64,000 bases of DNA from Phialocephala subalpina. Taxonomy: Eukaryota; Ascomycota; Leotiomycetes; Helotiales; Mollisiaceae. A program made the translations under genes and the position numbers. Shown in pieces: positions 46,016 to 55,618 of the stretch (position 1 is its first letter; each line of letters starts with the position of its first letter). The stretch lies in assembly GCA_900073065.1 (NCBI GenBank), contig FJOG01000026.1:767117-831116 (forward strand), in the 5' to 3' direction. The notes beneath the pieces were generated by a model. It was not told the origin of the DNA, searched no databases, and saw only the letters and a list, made by a program, of their open reading frames with translations.

Positions 46016-47076
46016 ATGCCCCGACGCAAACGCAAATGCACCAAACCCACCCCAGATATACCTCCACCGACTTTCGGCCTTCAAATCGCAGATGATCCCA
46101 CAAAAAGCTACCTCCTTACCCGCCTCCCTCCCGAACTCCGCCACAAAATCTATCGCCTCGTCCTCCCAAGCCTAACTGTCCTCAAGCCTCACGTCTCCGA
46201 CCATTTCCGAGACGCCGAGACCCGCGAACGCACCCAGAGGCCTTTTCGTACACATGAGAAAGGTTGATTACATCCTTTTTATTCTCTACTTTGAATGCTG
46301 CAAGAGCGTTTTAAACGTATTTTAGCTTCTAAAATATGCATCACAGCGAGTCATTTCTCGATAATTCCCGAGCCCTTCTGCATGCACGAATCAACGCTAA
46401 TTCTAAGATATGAGGAACAGTTCTCGGCCTCGCACGATGTTGTAAACAGCTACACGGAGAAATCATCCCAATCTACTACGGCGAAAACACTTTTTCCTTC
46501 GAAAACGCCTACGATCTATACCGCTATCTGTACATGATCGGTCCAGAGAATCGAAGATGGGTGCGTAACATCCAGTTCCTTATCAGCGGCTTCCGCTATT
46601 CAGGCAAGGTGATGAAGAATCAAGATGTCTTCAAACTTGCGTTCGATGTTCTTGCCGACTGCCTTCGACTTCGCAAACTGCACATCGGCGTATCGGATCA
46701 GACTACGGATGGCTTACCAAGGAAGGAGGAGCGAAGTTTGTTTGCGGTGAAGGACTGGGGCGTTTTTGATTCTATGCGAGGGCTGGGAAATATTGTTGCG
46801 GGGATAGATTTGAAGGTTAGAGAGGTGCTGGAATGGGATCATTGGTGTTCAGTGGACTGGGAGAATGTTTTTGAAATGGATGTCAAGAACACTTCTATCT
46901 GGACACGTGGTTTGATGTTCTTTCAACATAAGCATGTATTGGAATTTGAGAGAGCTTTGAGCGACGAGTTTAGGAGGCCGATAGATGTTCAGGATGAGGA
47001 TGTTTTCGGTGAAGGGTTTGACGAGGAAGTGGAGGATATTGATAAAGTGAAGAAGGACCTTGTTTTTGGAGGATAA
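46016..47076 (+). CDS. 2EXR-like fungal protein, intact
   Basis: Two exons (46016..46262, 46421..47076) join in phase to 300 residues. The basic start MPRRKRKCTKPTP is followed by LLTRLPPELRHKIYRLVLPSL, the signature of 2EXR/DUF7730-type fungal proteins. After the splice come LARCCKQLHGEIIPIYYGEN and TFSFENAYDLYRYLYMIGP, the second family landmark, then a divergent acidic C-terminus. The 158-nt intron has an unusual GTTGAT donor but a good GCTAAT branch and CAG acceptor, and both the phase and the family alignment support it. Unlike its two dead relatives at 13.8 and 31.1 kb this copy is open. Function unknown; F-box-like scaffolding has been suggested for related folds (inference). Confidence 0.72.
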
Positions 47077-48170
47077 TAAATCGATAGAGATTAATCACGA
47101 TGCTCAATGCCTCTAAGAAGAGTGTTTGGACAGCTTGAGATGGAGCTATTCTTTTTAATATAGAAAGACGTAAAATGAAGTAGTGGCTCGCGCTGAGAAA
47201 AGGAAAGCAAGGAATCAACGGGGTGTTTTCTTTGGCGGCAAGCTTCCAGTCGTCTTTAAACTTATAGGCTTGAAACGTATCAACTTATAGTGAAATATCA
47301 TGCGCACGAGGTGATGGTGGGCAAGTCAAGGACACGAAGCCTGAGATCGGGTCGAGAATTGTTGGCATCGGCCAGATATCTAAAGGCTGGGTCTTGGATC
47401 GTGGACCAAAACCTACTCGCATTCGCTGCGACACGGATTAATTGATTCACCATCTCATGATTCGAGATGTTTAATTAAGCCCAACGCAGTTCTCAACTCA
47501 GGAGAAAAGCGGGGTAGAGTCACAGTAAGAAGGAGGTCTCGCTAAACTTCATTCGGCTAGCCTGTCATGGACCACAACCACGTCCATGAATCTTTCGTAA
47601 TCTCACTAGCTGCCTTACTTTCTGGCGGGTTGGCATAATGAAGGAGTATTCGTTTGTTCGTACGTACCGTATCAACTCAGCAACTTGAGAACGCGCCGTC
47701 GTGATCGCTAAGATCTCCCATTAGAGGGAACGCTCTCTCTCACAGTGATCGTGTCCACTCAAGTCCACTCACCAACATGTTCTTGCAGGTGCCTTTGATC
47801 GGGAATTTTAGCGAGCACGATAGCGCGTTCTCAATTCCTGGAGTTAATACAGTATTCCGAAGGGCACATTATTCCCCTTTTAGATGCGTTTTGATAGATT
47901 TCACGTGTATGGGTTTTCAGGTAGCCGCCGCTTCGACCCCCATCTCGGCCTTCGGAACATTGTATAAATCCTTCGCAACTGCTCACGCTGAATGTAGAAC
48001 ACCAAGATAATATAGTCCATTCGCAGTTCACAGTACGTCACCTTCACATATCAACTCTTAAACCTCTCGCTCGACCTTCGAAAGCCTCAGCCAGTGGATC
48101 TTTCAGTTTTTAAACATCAGAATCCTCAACAACCGCAAAACTCAATTCTTCTACGACCATTAATACAGTC
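47077..48170. other. Intergenic
   Basis: 1.1 kb between the 2EXR-like gene and the SDR relic; no gene seen. Confidence 0.4.
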
Positions 48171-48760
48171 ATGATGGGAGATACATGGACCCAAACCTTC
48201 CCACCAGCCCTTTCCTTCACTGAAAAGACCATTCCTTCTCTCAAAGGGAAAGTTTATATTGTTACAGGCGGCAATACAAGCGTCGGACTAGCACTCGCAA
48301 AAATCCTCTACTCCGCCGAAGACATAGTCTACATCACCTCCCGCACAGCGTCAAAGGTCGACTCTACTATCTCCGACATCAAAACCCAGGTTTCCTCATC
48401 CTCCGGAGTCCTTAAACCCCTGTCCCTTAACCTTTTAGACCTGACCACCGTCTCGGTCGCTGCTTCCCGGTTTCTCGCCTAAGAATCGAGGCTCGACGTC
48501 TTATTTAATAATGCGGGAATCGCACAGGTGCCACCCGGAAGTGTAAGTAAGCAAAGTCACGAAGCATACATAGGAACGAACGTTCTCGGACTGTTCGTTT
48601 ACCCGTGGCAGGATCAAATGGTCTTCTCCCACTGGAAGATCTCGTCAATATTGATTCAATTGTCCGTATCCACCTTTGCTGTTCTGTTGGCACCAGAAAA
48701 GATATCTCCTTCCGTCCCAGACGGATCTGTCAATCGAGCGGGTCGGCCATTGACATAGCA
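48171..48760 (+). pseudogene. Short-chain dehydrogenase/reductase relic
   Basis: From ATG 48171 the frame shows the SDR nucleotide-binding turn (GKVYIVTGGNTSVGLALAKI, residues about 26-45) and, after an in-frame TAA at 48481 where Gln would fit, LDVLFNNAGIAQVPPGS with the NNAG motif. The frame then stays open to about 48758 with family-like sequence (YIGTNVLGLF; FAVLLAPEKIS), but no catalytic YxxxK segment or C-terminal half follows. Both a premature stop and a 3' truncation are present, so it is dead. SDRs of this type reduce or oxidise small molecules with NAD(P)H. Confidence 0.75.
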
Positions 48761-48984
48761 ATACAGATTGAGCCCGTCTCCAATACTAACAGGATCGGAT
48801 GGTATCCACCTCCCTATCCATGGGGCGTAGTACCGGCACCCTGGTAGTACAGCCCACTCTCCTCATCTCTCTCTTAGCCGCTAAACTGATAACGCTTTGG
48901 GGTGTCTGTTTGAGAACTGACGGCTTGGTATGAGGTACTGCCATAAGGTAATGCTCTCATTTCCCCATTTGCCCTAACCACTTC

Positions 48985-49880
48985 TTCGTTCCAGAACGAA
49001 GTGGTCCTCATTCGGATGCAGAATGCGGTCGCGGTTGCTCAGAAGACATCCATTCCGATACAGTCTCTATTCTCGTGGGCTAAGCCATTGGTGAAATTTT
49101 AGGCAGCCCATCAGATTGCCACTTCCACTTCGAAAGCGATTAGGGCCAAATGCAGCCTGAACGATTGGGAGCAGGTAGTCAAGCACCTGAATGACTATCT
49201 CAGAACAGACCAGCAAACGGCTTTGAGTGCGTATCTCATTGTACAGCCAACCATTCAAAACTCCAGGTCGCAGATCCCAATTCTCTGCTTGACTATTTTC
49301 TCATCGATGCGCAAATGTGTCCTTGCTTCCAGACTTCTCGCCTCAAGCAAGCAACCTCATCGGTCCAGCTTTTCATCCAACGCTGCTTTTTCGGCTTGGA
49401 AGGGGATGACTCAAACTTACAAAACCTTGATCGCAACCGTTGGAACTGGATGAGCAAATACCGGGTCCGGCAGGCCAATCGCGAAGTGTTCCTTTGCCCA
49501 GAGAACTACATGGTCAGCTCTCTCCGCGACGACAAGACGCCTTTCTACCAAGTACTCGACTCCGAGCTGCTCCTGAAGGATGTCATCCTAGATACGGTGC
49601 TGGATGCAGTTAAGAACTACCTGTACTCGGTCGACGAGGTCGCGAATCTGCAGGTCGTGAGATTGTTCCTCGAAGACACGGCAGCGACTACGGCAGGATC
49701 CGGTGCAACACCTGCGACAATCCATGCATTCGGCAGGACTCCTCATTCGCCACATGTGTACTTTTACTGAAACTACACCATACAAACCAAGACGTGGGCG
49801 CCCTAGAGTCCAATTAAAGTGGACATTCCCAACAATGACATCGAGATTCAAGGCCAAGTCTTACTCAGTGGAACGTGTGT
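48985..49880 (+). pseudogene. Fragment of a Tc-toxin A-subunit-like gene, broken
   Basis: A 151-residue frame (49315-49770) resembles the neuraminidase-like middle region of insecticidal Tc toxin A components: VQLFIQRC, DRNRWNWM, a Tyr/Val region leading to a PENY motif, the RDDKTPF motif and a YLYSVDEVANL helix. Similar but frame-shifted and stop-containing sequence lies upstream (about 48985-49315) and downstream (to about 49880). The rest of the normally multi-thousand-residue protein is absent. Homologues occur in bacteria and sporadically in filamentous ascomycetes, where they are thought to have come by transfer. This copy cannot make a toxin subunit. Confidence 0.7.
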
Positions 49881-50243
49881 AAAACTCATCTGTTACATAA
49901 AGAGGCTGGCAAGCCCCAGCAAGCCACGCGCGGAAATCAATCCAATAGCAGCCCCGCCAGCCTAGTTGGTGGCGTGGGGAGTTTTGCACACTCGCGCAAA
50001 GCTCATGCAAAAGTAAAATTGGTTCAAATAGGAACCATCTGAAAAGAGAATAAACTCGCAAAGAACACAATTCAGTTTCTGGTAGTAAAATTGAAGTAAC
50101 GAGTGTTGAGTTGGAAAGGTGTTCTCAGGTAAGCGAGCAGGTGCTTGACTGCCTAGCAGGATTAGGCAGAGAGGGGCAGAGCGGAATAGGGGTAGATTGT
50201 GTTGTGTTTTTCATAGAGTCTACTTGAACGGCAGAGGCTACAA
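49881..50243. other. Intergenic with repeat copy B
   Basis: 363 bp; holds the dispersed repeat at 50117-50148 and no gene. Confidence 0.4.
50117..50148. repeat. Dispersed repeat, copy B
   Basis: AGGTGTTCTCAGGTAAGCGA and the following GCAGGTGCTTGA match copy A at 36244 with few differences. It lies directly after the Tc-like and SDR relics. Confidence 0.55.
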
Positions 50244-51066
50244 CTACTTACGATTCAAAACTTGAAGGAATTCCTCAACTAAAAGCTCGTTAGCACACCT
50301 TCTGAACAACATATCGGAAACCTCACAATCAATACTCCCATTCCCATCCCGATCCACCTCCCTCATGACCTCCTCAACCTCCGCGTCCGTCAGCTTCTCC
50401 CCAATACTAGCCATCACCTCCCTGAGTTCCTTCGCGGAGATCACACCGTCGTTGTCTTTGTCGAAGACGGCGAAGGCGGCTTTGAGCTCAGCTTCTAGGT
50501 TTGCGTCGGAGTTGCGGGATTTTTGGGACATTATGTAGAGGAATTCTGGATCACCAGTTAGAGCAAGTTGTTGGGGTCGAATATGAGGAGTGAGGAGTAG
50601 ATAGCGAGGAGGAGGAGGCAGGGAGGAGAGGGGATTACCGGGGAAATCCATTGCTCCATCGGCGTCCGTGTCCCCTTCGTTGACGATATCTTGGAGCTCG
50701 GTCTCGCTAGGATTCTGTCCCAGTGATTTCATTACAGCGCCTAGTTCACTTGATGTGATGTTGCCTGAAGAATTGAAGTGTTAGGCGGGTCACATGACCG
50801 TTGAGCAACTAAATACAAAATGCAAAGCCCGAAGTCTATACTCCAGAAAAATACAGGGGATCATTACTGACCATCTCCATTCTTATCCTAATACAGCAAG
50901 TTAGCACAATGTTCGCCTTACATCCCCGACTCCTGACCTAGCTGAGAAGTTAGGGTAGCTGAGTTCCATCACTTACAAAAAGAGAGAACACCCTTTTGAA
51001 CTCTTCAACTTGCTCTCTTGTAAATGCTTTGATCTCGGCTACTTGATCTTCGTTGAGTGCGTTACC
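50244..51066 (-). CDS. Calmodulin-like four-EF-hand protein (5' exon not located)
   Basis: Exons on the minus strand: 50977..51066, a 16-nt micro-exon 50872..50887, 50639..50764, 50327..50545 and 50244..50278, all joining in frame. The product has four canonical Ca-binding loops: [36 protein letters not shown] and [12 protein letters not shown], separated as in calmodulin, and ends VLNRK. It differs from true fungal calmodulin at many sites (for instance [17 protein letters not shown] in the linker), so it is a paralogue: a calcium sensor with unknown partners. The first visible exon begins [19 protein letters not shown] after an acceptor (TATAG), so at least one short upstream exon with the ATG must exist; I could not fix it. 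Confidence 0.87.
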
Positions 51067-51625
51067 CTATACATGGTTTTAGTGAGTGTCCTGTAGCCGA
51101 CTGGGAGCACGTGTTCTGGGGAGACTTTGACTGGTGGTGGAGGAACGATTTGCTTGGAGGGAAATGACCATTGCTAATGATTTGTAGGGGACTTGTATCT
51201 CTTCCGAATTGTCTGTGGGTTTGAAATGTTTTGACTTCCAACAACGGCAAGAATAACCTTCAGGTCGAAGAATCTGGGATAATTCGAAGTCGTGTCGGAT
51301 GGCGGATCTGTTTCTTGGCACTCGCTAACCCGTTTCGGAAACAGCTCCACTTTTCAGGACTCTGCCGACAATTCAGGACTCCGCTGACAATTCAGGACCC
51401 TGCTAACATGCTGACAATTTAGGGTTCTGCCGTAGTTCAGGACGATGCAGAAAAATCAGGACTCCACAGAAATGAAAATAGAACACCCAGAAATGGAAAC
51501 AGCCGCCAATTCCAAGACAAATTAGTAGAATAGGATTACAATCAAGGCATTCTAAAGTACGTGCAGTAAGAAATACATGGTCTCATCACCTCTGCACTCG
51601 TGATTTTTACAACTGCTATTGGCAT
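51067..51625. other. Intergenic with tandem repeat
   Basis: Should contain the first exon and promoter of the calmodulin-like gene. It also holds the repeat at 51353-51470. Confidence 0.4.
51353..51470. repeat. Degenerate 19-bp tandem repeat
   Basis: About six imperfect copies of TTCAGGACTCYGCYGACAA. Copies 1-2 are nearly identical; later ones drift and contain short insertions. A minisatellite-like array. Confidence 0.7.
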
Positions 51626-52260
51626 TCAAATACAGTATCTATGCTTTTCCGCAAAATCGTACATCCGCTGATAATTCTTGCACGTGTGCGTAACATTCCA
51701 CCCATCTACAAGTCTTGTCTTCGTCTTCTTCCACTGCACGGCTGGCTCCAGCGACATATCCCCACTACACATCACCGCTTGCTGGAGATAGTCGAAGCAG
51801 TGCAACAAGTGCTCTACAGGATGTTGATGATGCTGACTTCCATCGGTTGGATCATGACTCGGTTTTGAGTTATTTGATACTCTAGACATACTCTCAAACG
51901 CTGCTTTCAGGCCAGCCTTTGCGAAGTCATTTCGCCAGCTTGCTCTCAAGTCAAGCGGACAAGAAAGGAACGCATAATGCAGTGGAGCTGGTGGAACATG
52001 AAAATGCAGTAGACTTGCTTCTCGGCAGTCGCAGTTTTGTCTGGTGGTTCCGGCTCGACAGGAACTTCAATGAAGCCTCGCCCGTCTATCAAATTGTATA
52101 TCAATTGGCAGTCCATGTCTCTGAAACATTACTTACTTGGCAACATATTGTCCCATGGATCCTGCTCTCTCAAAGAACTTCCGGGCACCTCGAAGTCTAT
52201 CTCTGCCTTGAAGACTATGGATTGATCGTGAGGAACTATTTAATTGTGAGCGTAAGGTCG
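51626..52260 (-). pseudogene. UstYa-like (DUF3328) protein relic
   Basis: The minus strand shows both signature motifs of the UstYa/DUF3328 family: MFHQLHCIMRSF (HxxHC motif 1) near 51985 and EHLLHCFDYLQQAVMCSGD (motif 2) near 51780, followed by VDGWNVTHTCKNYQRMYDFAE and a stop at 51626. Upstream, GRGFIEVPVEPEPPD is readable near 52065 and FEVPGSSLREQDPWDNM near 52180. The motifs are in different frames separated by stops, and no membrane-anchored N-terminus can be joined. UstYa-type proteins catalyse oxidative cyclisation in ribosomal-peptide mycotoxin and other secondary-metabolite pathways. This copy is dead, and no precursor peptide or cluster is nearby. Confidence 0.68.
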
Positions 52261-53365
52261 TGGTGTAAAGTGGAGTAAAACGACCTGTGAGCGCAACACC
52301 AAGCAGCGGTTCTGGCAGTCGTTGGATAGAGTAAAACGAAGACGTGGGGTGGAAAAGCATGGGACGGAATCGATTCGTACTTGTAGATAGCAACAAAGTG
52401 CGCGAGGCCATATAAATCGTATCATTGGATCTTGGAAGCATAAGGAAACGAAACATCATACGCATGAAGTACATTGACAGTATCCGGTTAGGTGTCGTAC
52501 TCGGGCTGGGTACACCTAGTCTCACTTGAATAAAGTTTTTGGTGCGACAAATAAGTTTCAAAAAGACACTTCCTTCTTGCAGGATTAGGTATGCACTCCT
52601 CAGCTCTGGATAAAAGTCTCGGGGTCGGGCGCCATCTGAATGTGACCCGGGTCCGTATCCGAACTCAACCTGAAGCCGTCGGACGTTCGGAACGCCAACG
52701 CCCCTCAACCAACATTTCTCACACTCGCACTGCGAGAAGAAGTGATATGAACCCCCCCAAGAAAATGTACTCACAATAGTGGTGTCCTCCGAATTAAAAA
52801 TTTAGCGAGCAACACACTCAAGCTTCTTGCTGTGCGAGGTGTGTGTGTACTCTAAAGAAACATTGCGGATGGAGAGAAAGTGGGCCTTAGGTTTGCCGAG
52901 CCCCTGACCCCGCCCCCTTTTTGACATGCTTTAAGCGAGACAGGAGCTCTGTGACTGTTGAAATCGATCCGAGCGTTGCACGATCTCTTTACTGCTTCGC
53001 GCATCTAGGGACTAGGAAGCGCTTTTTAACTTCCCAGTACTTAGGAATATGTTCATACGGCCTGCGCACACCTTCGACGTAGGTCCGACCCCGGTATGCT
53101 CATGGTGTCGCCAGGAACCGATCTAGCTGGCTGAGGTATTCGATTTCCCTCCTAGAACGGAAAATCGCCCATTTCCCTGAATATTGGAGAATTATGAACG
53201 ATGAAATTGACCTCCGACATTCCAAATCGGGGAAAGTCTAGAACCAGGCGGGAGCGACCGGTACCTAGACGCAATTCACGGACACCGTCACCTTTTCGAG
53301 ATTGTATTCTGGACTAGTAAAAATCTTCGATTCATTTTTGCAAGAAGGCTCGTATCGGAAAATTT
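52261..53365. other. Intergenic
   Basis: 1.1 kb; may hold the undetectable N-terminal part of the UstYa-like relic up to about 52.8 kb. No other gene. Confidence 0.4.
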
Positions 53366-54267
53366 TCAGTTCTGGTTTGTCCTCGCGAGATAAGCATCCC
53401 AACTTTCTTTCTGATAATGCTTGACGGCCGCGACAGGGTTAGGAGCTGCATAAATTCCCCGCCCAACGATGATGAAGTCGGAGCCACGCGAGATAGCTGA
53501 CGACGGTGTTTGATACTGCTGACCCAGACTGTCAACTTTGGTGGTCGCATTGACACCCGTGGTGAAAATGACGAAATCCTCGTCTTCTCCCCCTTCCGAT
53601 CCTCTGAAGTGGGTCAAAGCCTGGGTTGCCACGAATCCGATTACAGACTTCTTGTGCTTCTTGGCAATTTCAATGCAAAAGCGAGTGTAGTCGCCAGTTG
53701 CGAGAGAGCCCGCTGTGGTCATCTCTGAAAGGATGAGCATAGCACGTTCGTCCTTATACAGAAAGTTTGGCGCAGCCATCGTTTGCTCGAGGGCCTCAAT
53801 AATTCCGTCTCCTGCCAGAACACTTGCATTCACCACGTGTGCAAACTCTGAAATTCTTAAGGCACCGTCGTGGTATTGTTGCTGAACAGTGTGACCGATA
53901 TCGATGAACTTTCTGTCCTCGAAGATCATGAAGTTGTGCTTGGCAGCTAAGTCTTTGAGACCTGAGATTGTACTATCGCTGAGATCGGACAGGAGGTCGA
54001 TGTGTGTCTTGAAGACGGCTATGTAGGGCCCGAGTTCTAATACGGTGTCAGACTCGCGATTCGACCGTGTTCAAGATCTCGAGAATGGAGTCTCCGGAAG
54101 TAAGACTCACGATCTGCCAGCTTCAAGAGCTCCTCCGTTGTTCCCATGTCTGCTGATATTATCACATTTGACTTCTTTGCTTCAGCAACATCGAAGAGTC
54201 GTCTTGCAACCGGGTGAAGGTGATTCTTTGCACGAGTTGCATATGGTAAAGTAGACTTTGAGGACAT
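53366..54267 (-). CDS. pyrG: Orotidine-5'-phosphate decarboxylase
   Basis: Two exons, complement(53366..54036, 54111..54267), with a 74-nt intron, encode 275 residues. Conserved blocks in order: [53 protein letters not shown] (the catalytic Asp-Lys-Asp network), [35 protein letters not shown] and [22 protein letters not shown]. The enzyme converts OMP to UMP, the last step of de novo pyrimidine synthesis, in the cytosol. It is the URA3/pyrG/pyr-4 orthologue; gene_symbol follows Aspergillus use. Length and motifs are complete, so it is probably functional. Confidence 0.96.
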
Positions 54268-55110
54268 CTCGAAGACTGTAGATAGTTGAATGTACCCGTG
54301 AAATTATCGATCGAAGGCGAAAATAAATCGTGATGTTGTCGTGAATGAATTTTGAAGGATCGCGAAGTCCGAAATAATTTATAGTTTCCACAGTAAGAGA
54401 GAAATTCAAAAGCTGTAGGTAATTGAGAGACTAGTGCTAGATTGGTAAGCGCAAAGTAGATGTTGGTATGCTGACCCATTCACCCAGTACCATGGTCGAA
54501 CACAGCACGCTAGTAGCATAAGTGCAAGCAGGTTGTAACACTTTCCTCGAGCCAGCAAACGCGTTGAAATACGGACATAATATTTGTCAGAATGCTTCAA
54601 CTTCAGCTTTGCTATTATAGGTCGAATGCATATTCTTCCACAAATCATTAAATTAATAGCGATCCCGCTGCGAAAGTCGTATCTTATCAGCCCCCGAAAA
54701 CCTGGCTTAAAAGGACTTCAAAGTATCATTTTGCAGAATTGATTCTACCTTCAAAGCTCAACATCGGAACTCGGATCCCATAACATGTGAACCACTAATG
54801 ACTAGGCTCTTCAAGAGAAAGATTCAATCACAAGCCTATACCCCACGTTCCTGCTGGCAAGCGACGACTTCGGTCTATCAATTCACTTATAGAAACAGTT
54901 AATACCTGACACAGATGCAGTCAAAGATGAGGAACCTGTTGACTAGCGATATCTTCATCAAAAGGCTCATCTTCTTCAAAATCTCATACCTGTTTAACTC
55001 TCCAAGAATTTGTTGCCAAGAAGAAAACCTAAGACCATCAAATAATCAAGGAGTTTTCTAGCACGCTATCACTTTGAAACAAAACAAAAAGTGCGCAGCC
55101 ACGCCTCAAC
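54268..55110. other. Intergenic
   Basis: 840 bp upstream of the OMP decarboxylase gene; holds its promoter. No gene seen. Confidence 0.4.
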
Positions 55111-55541
55111 ATGACTTCCCTAAACTCTATACAAGCGGTACTCCACTTCTACGATTCTGTCGTGGACGGATCTAATCCAGAGTTTTGTGTCATCCATCTA
55201 GTTCAGGAACGAAGAATTATGGCCACAAGAAAGTCGAGATAACAATTCAAGACATCCGAAACCGGGAAGAGCAATTTTCCTTGCAAGAGAACTCATTTCA
55301 AGCCATCTGCTCGCCAACCAACATGACCATCGACTTCGATGATGTAACACAAGTCGAGGAAATTTTTTATCCCGCCATCATCGTCATCGATCTTGTTCTG
55401 AAGCATACTAGTGGGGCAAGAGGAGTCCTCATCTTCTATTACTGCGTGCGAAAGGTTACGAATGATCATTCCCAACAATGGCCTATCAACAAAGTTCATG
55501 TTGATCAGGCTCCGAAGGCAGCATTCAACTACATGTTCTAA
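55111..55541 (+). pseudogene. CmcJ/AsaB-like oxidoreductase relic
   Basis: From ATG 55111 the frame starts MTSLNSIQAVLHFYDSVVDG and, after a frameshift near 55185, continues with KKVEITIQDIRNREEQFSL, EEIFYPAIIVIDLVLKHTSG and INKVHVDQAPKAAFNYMF before a stop at 55541. This order matches the N-terminal half of the fungal CmcJ-like family (annotated as hydroxylase/desaturase or 7-alpha-cephem-methoxylase-like), including the HVDQ/HxD-type iron ligand pair. Normal members are about twice as long, so the C-terminal half is missing. Frameshift plus truncation make it a relic. Some relatives act in secondary metabolism as 2-oxoglutarate-dependent oxygenases. Confidence 0.65.
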
Positions 55542-55618
55542 ACGATGCTAAGAAACGACTGGTAAGAAAGTTACTCACTCCACGAAAATAATACAGCGTT
55601 TAGCTCATTCCTTCCGCT

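Noticed and set aside
51353..51470. Possible CRISPR-like array
   Set aside because: Units are directly abutting and degenerate with no spacers, and the genome is fungal.
52133..52774. 213-codon open frame, minus strand
   Set aside because: No recognisable domain, and a different frame of the same strand carries the UstYa-like motifs.
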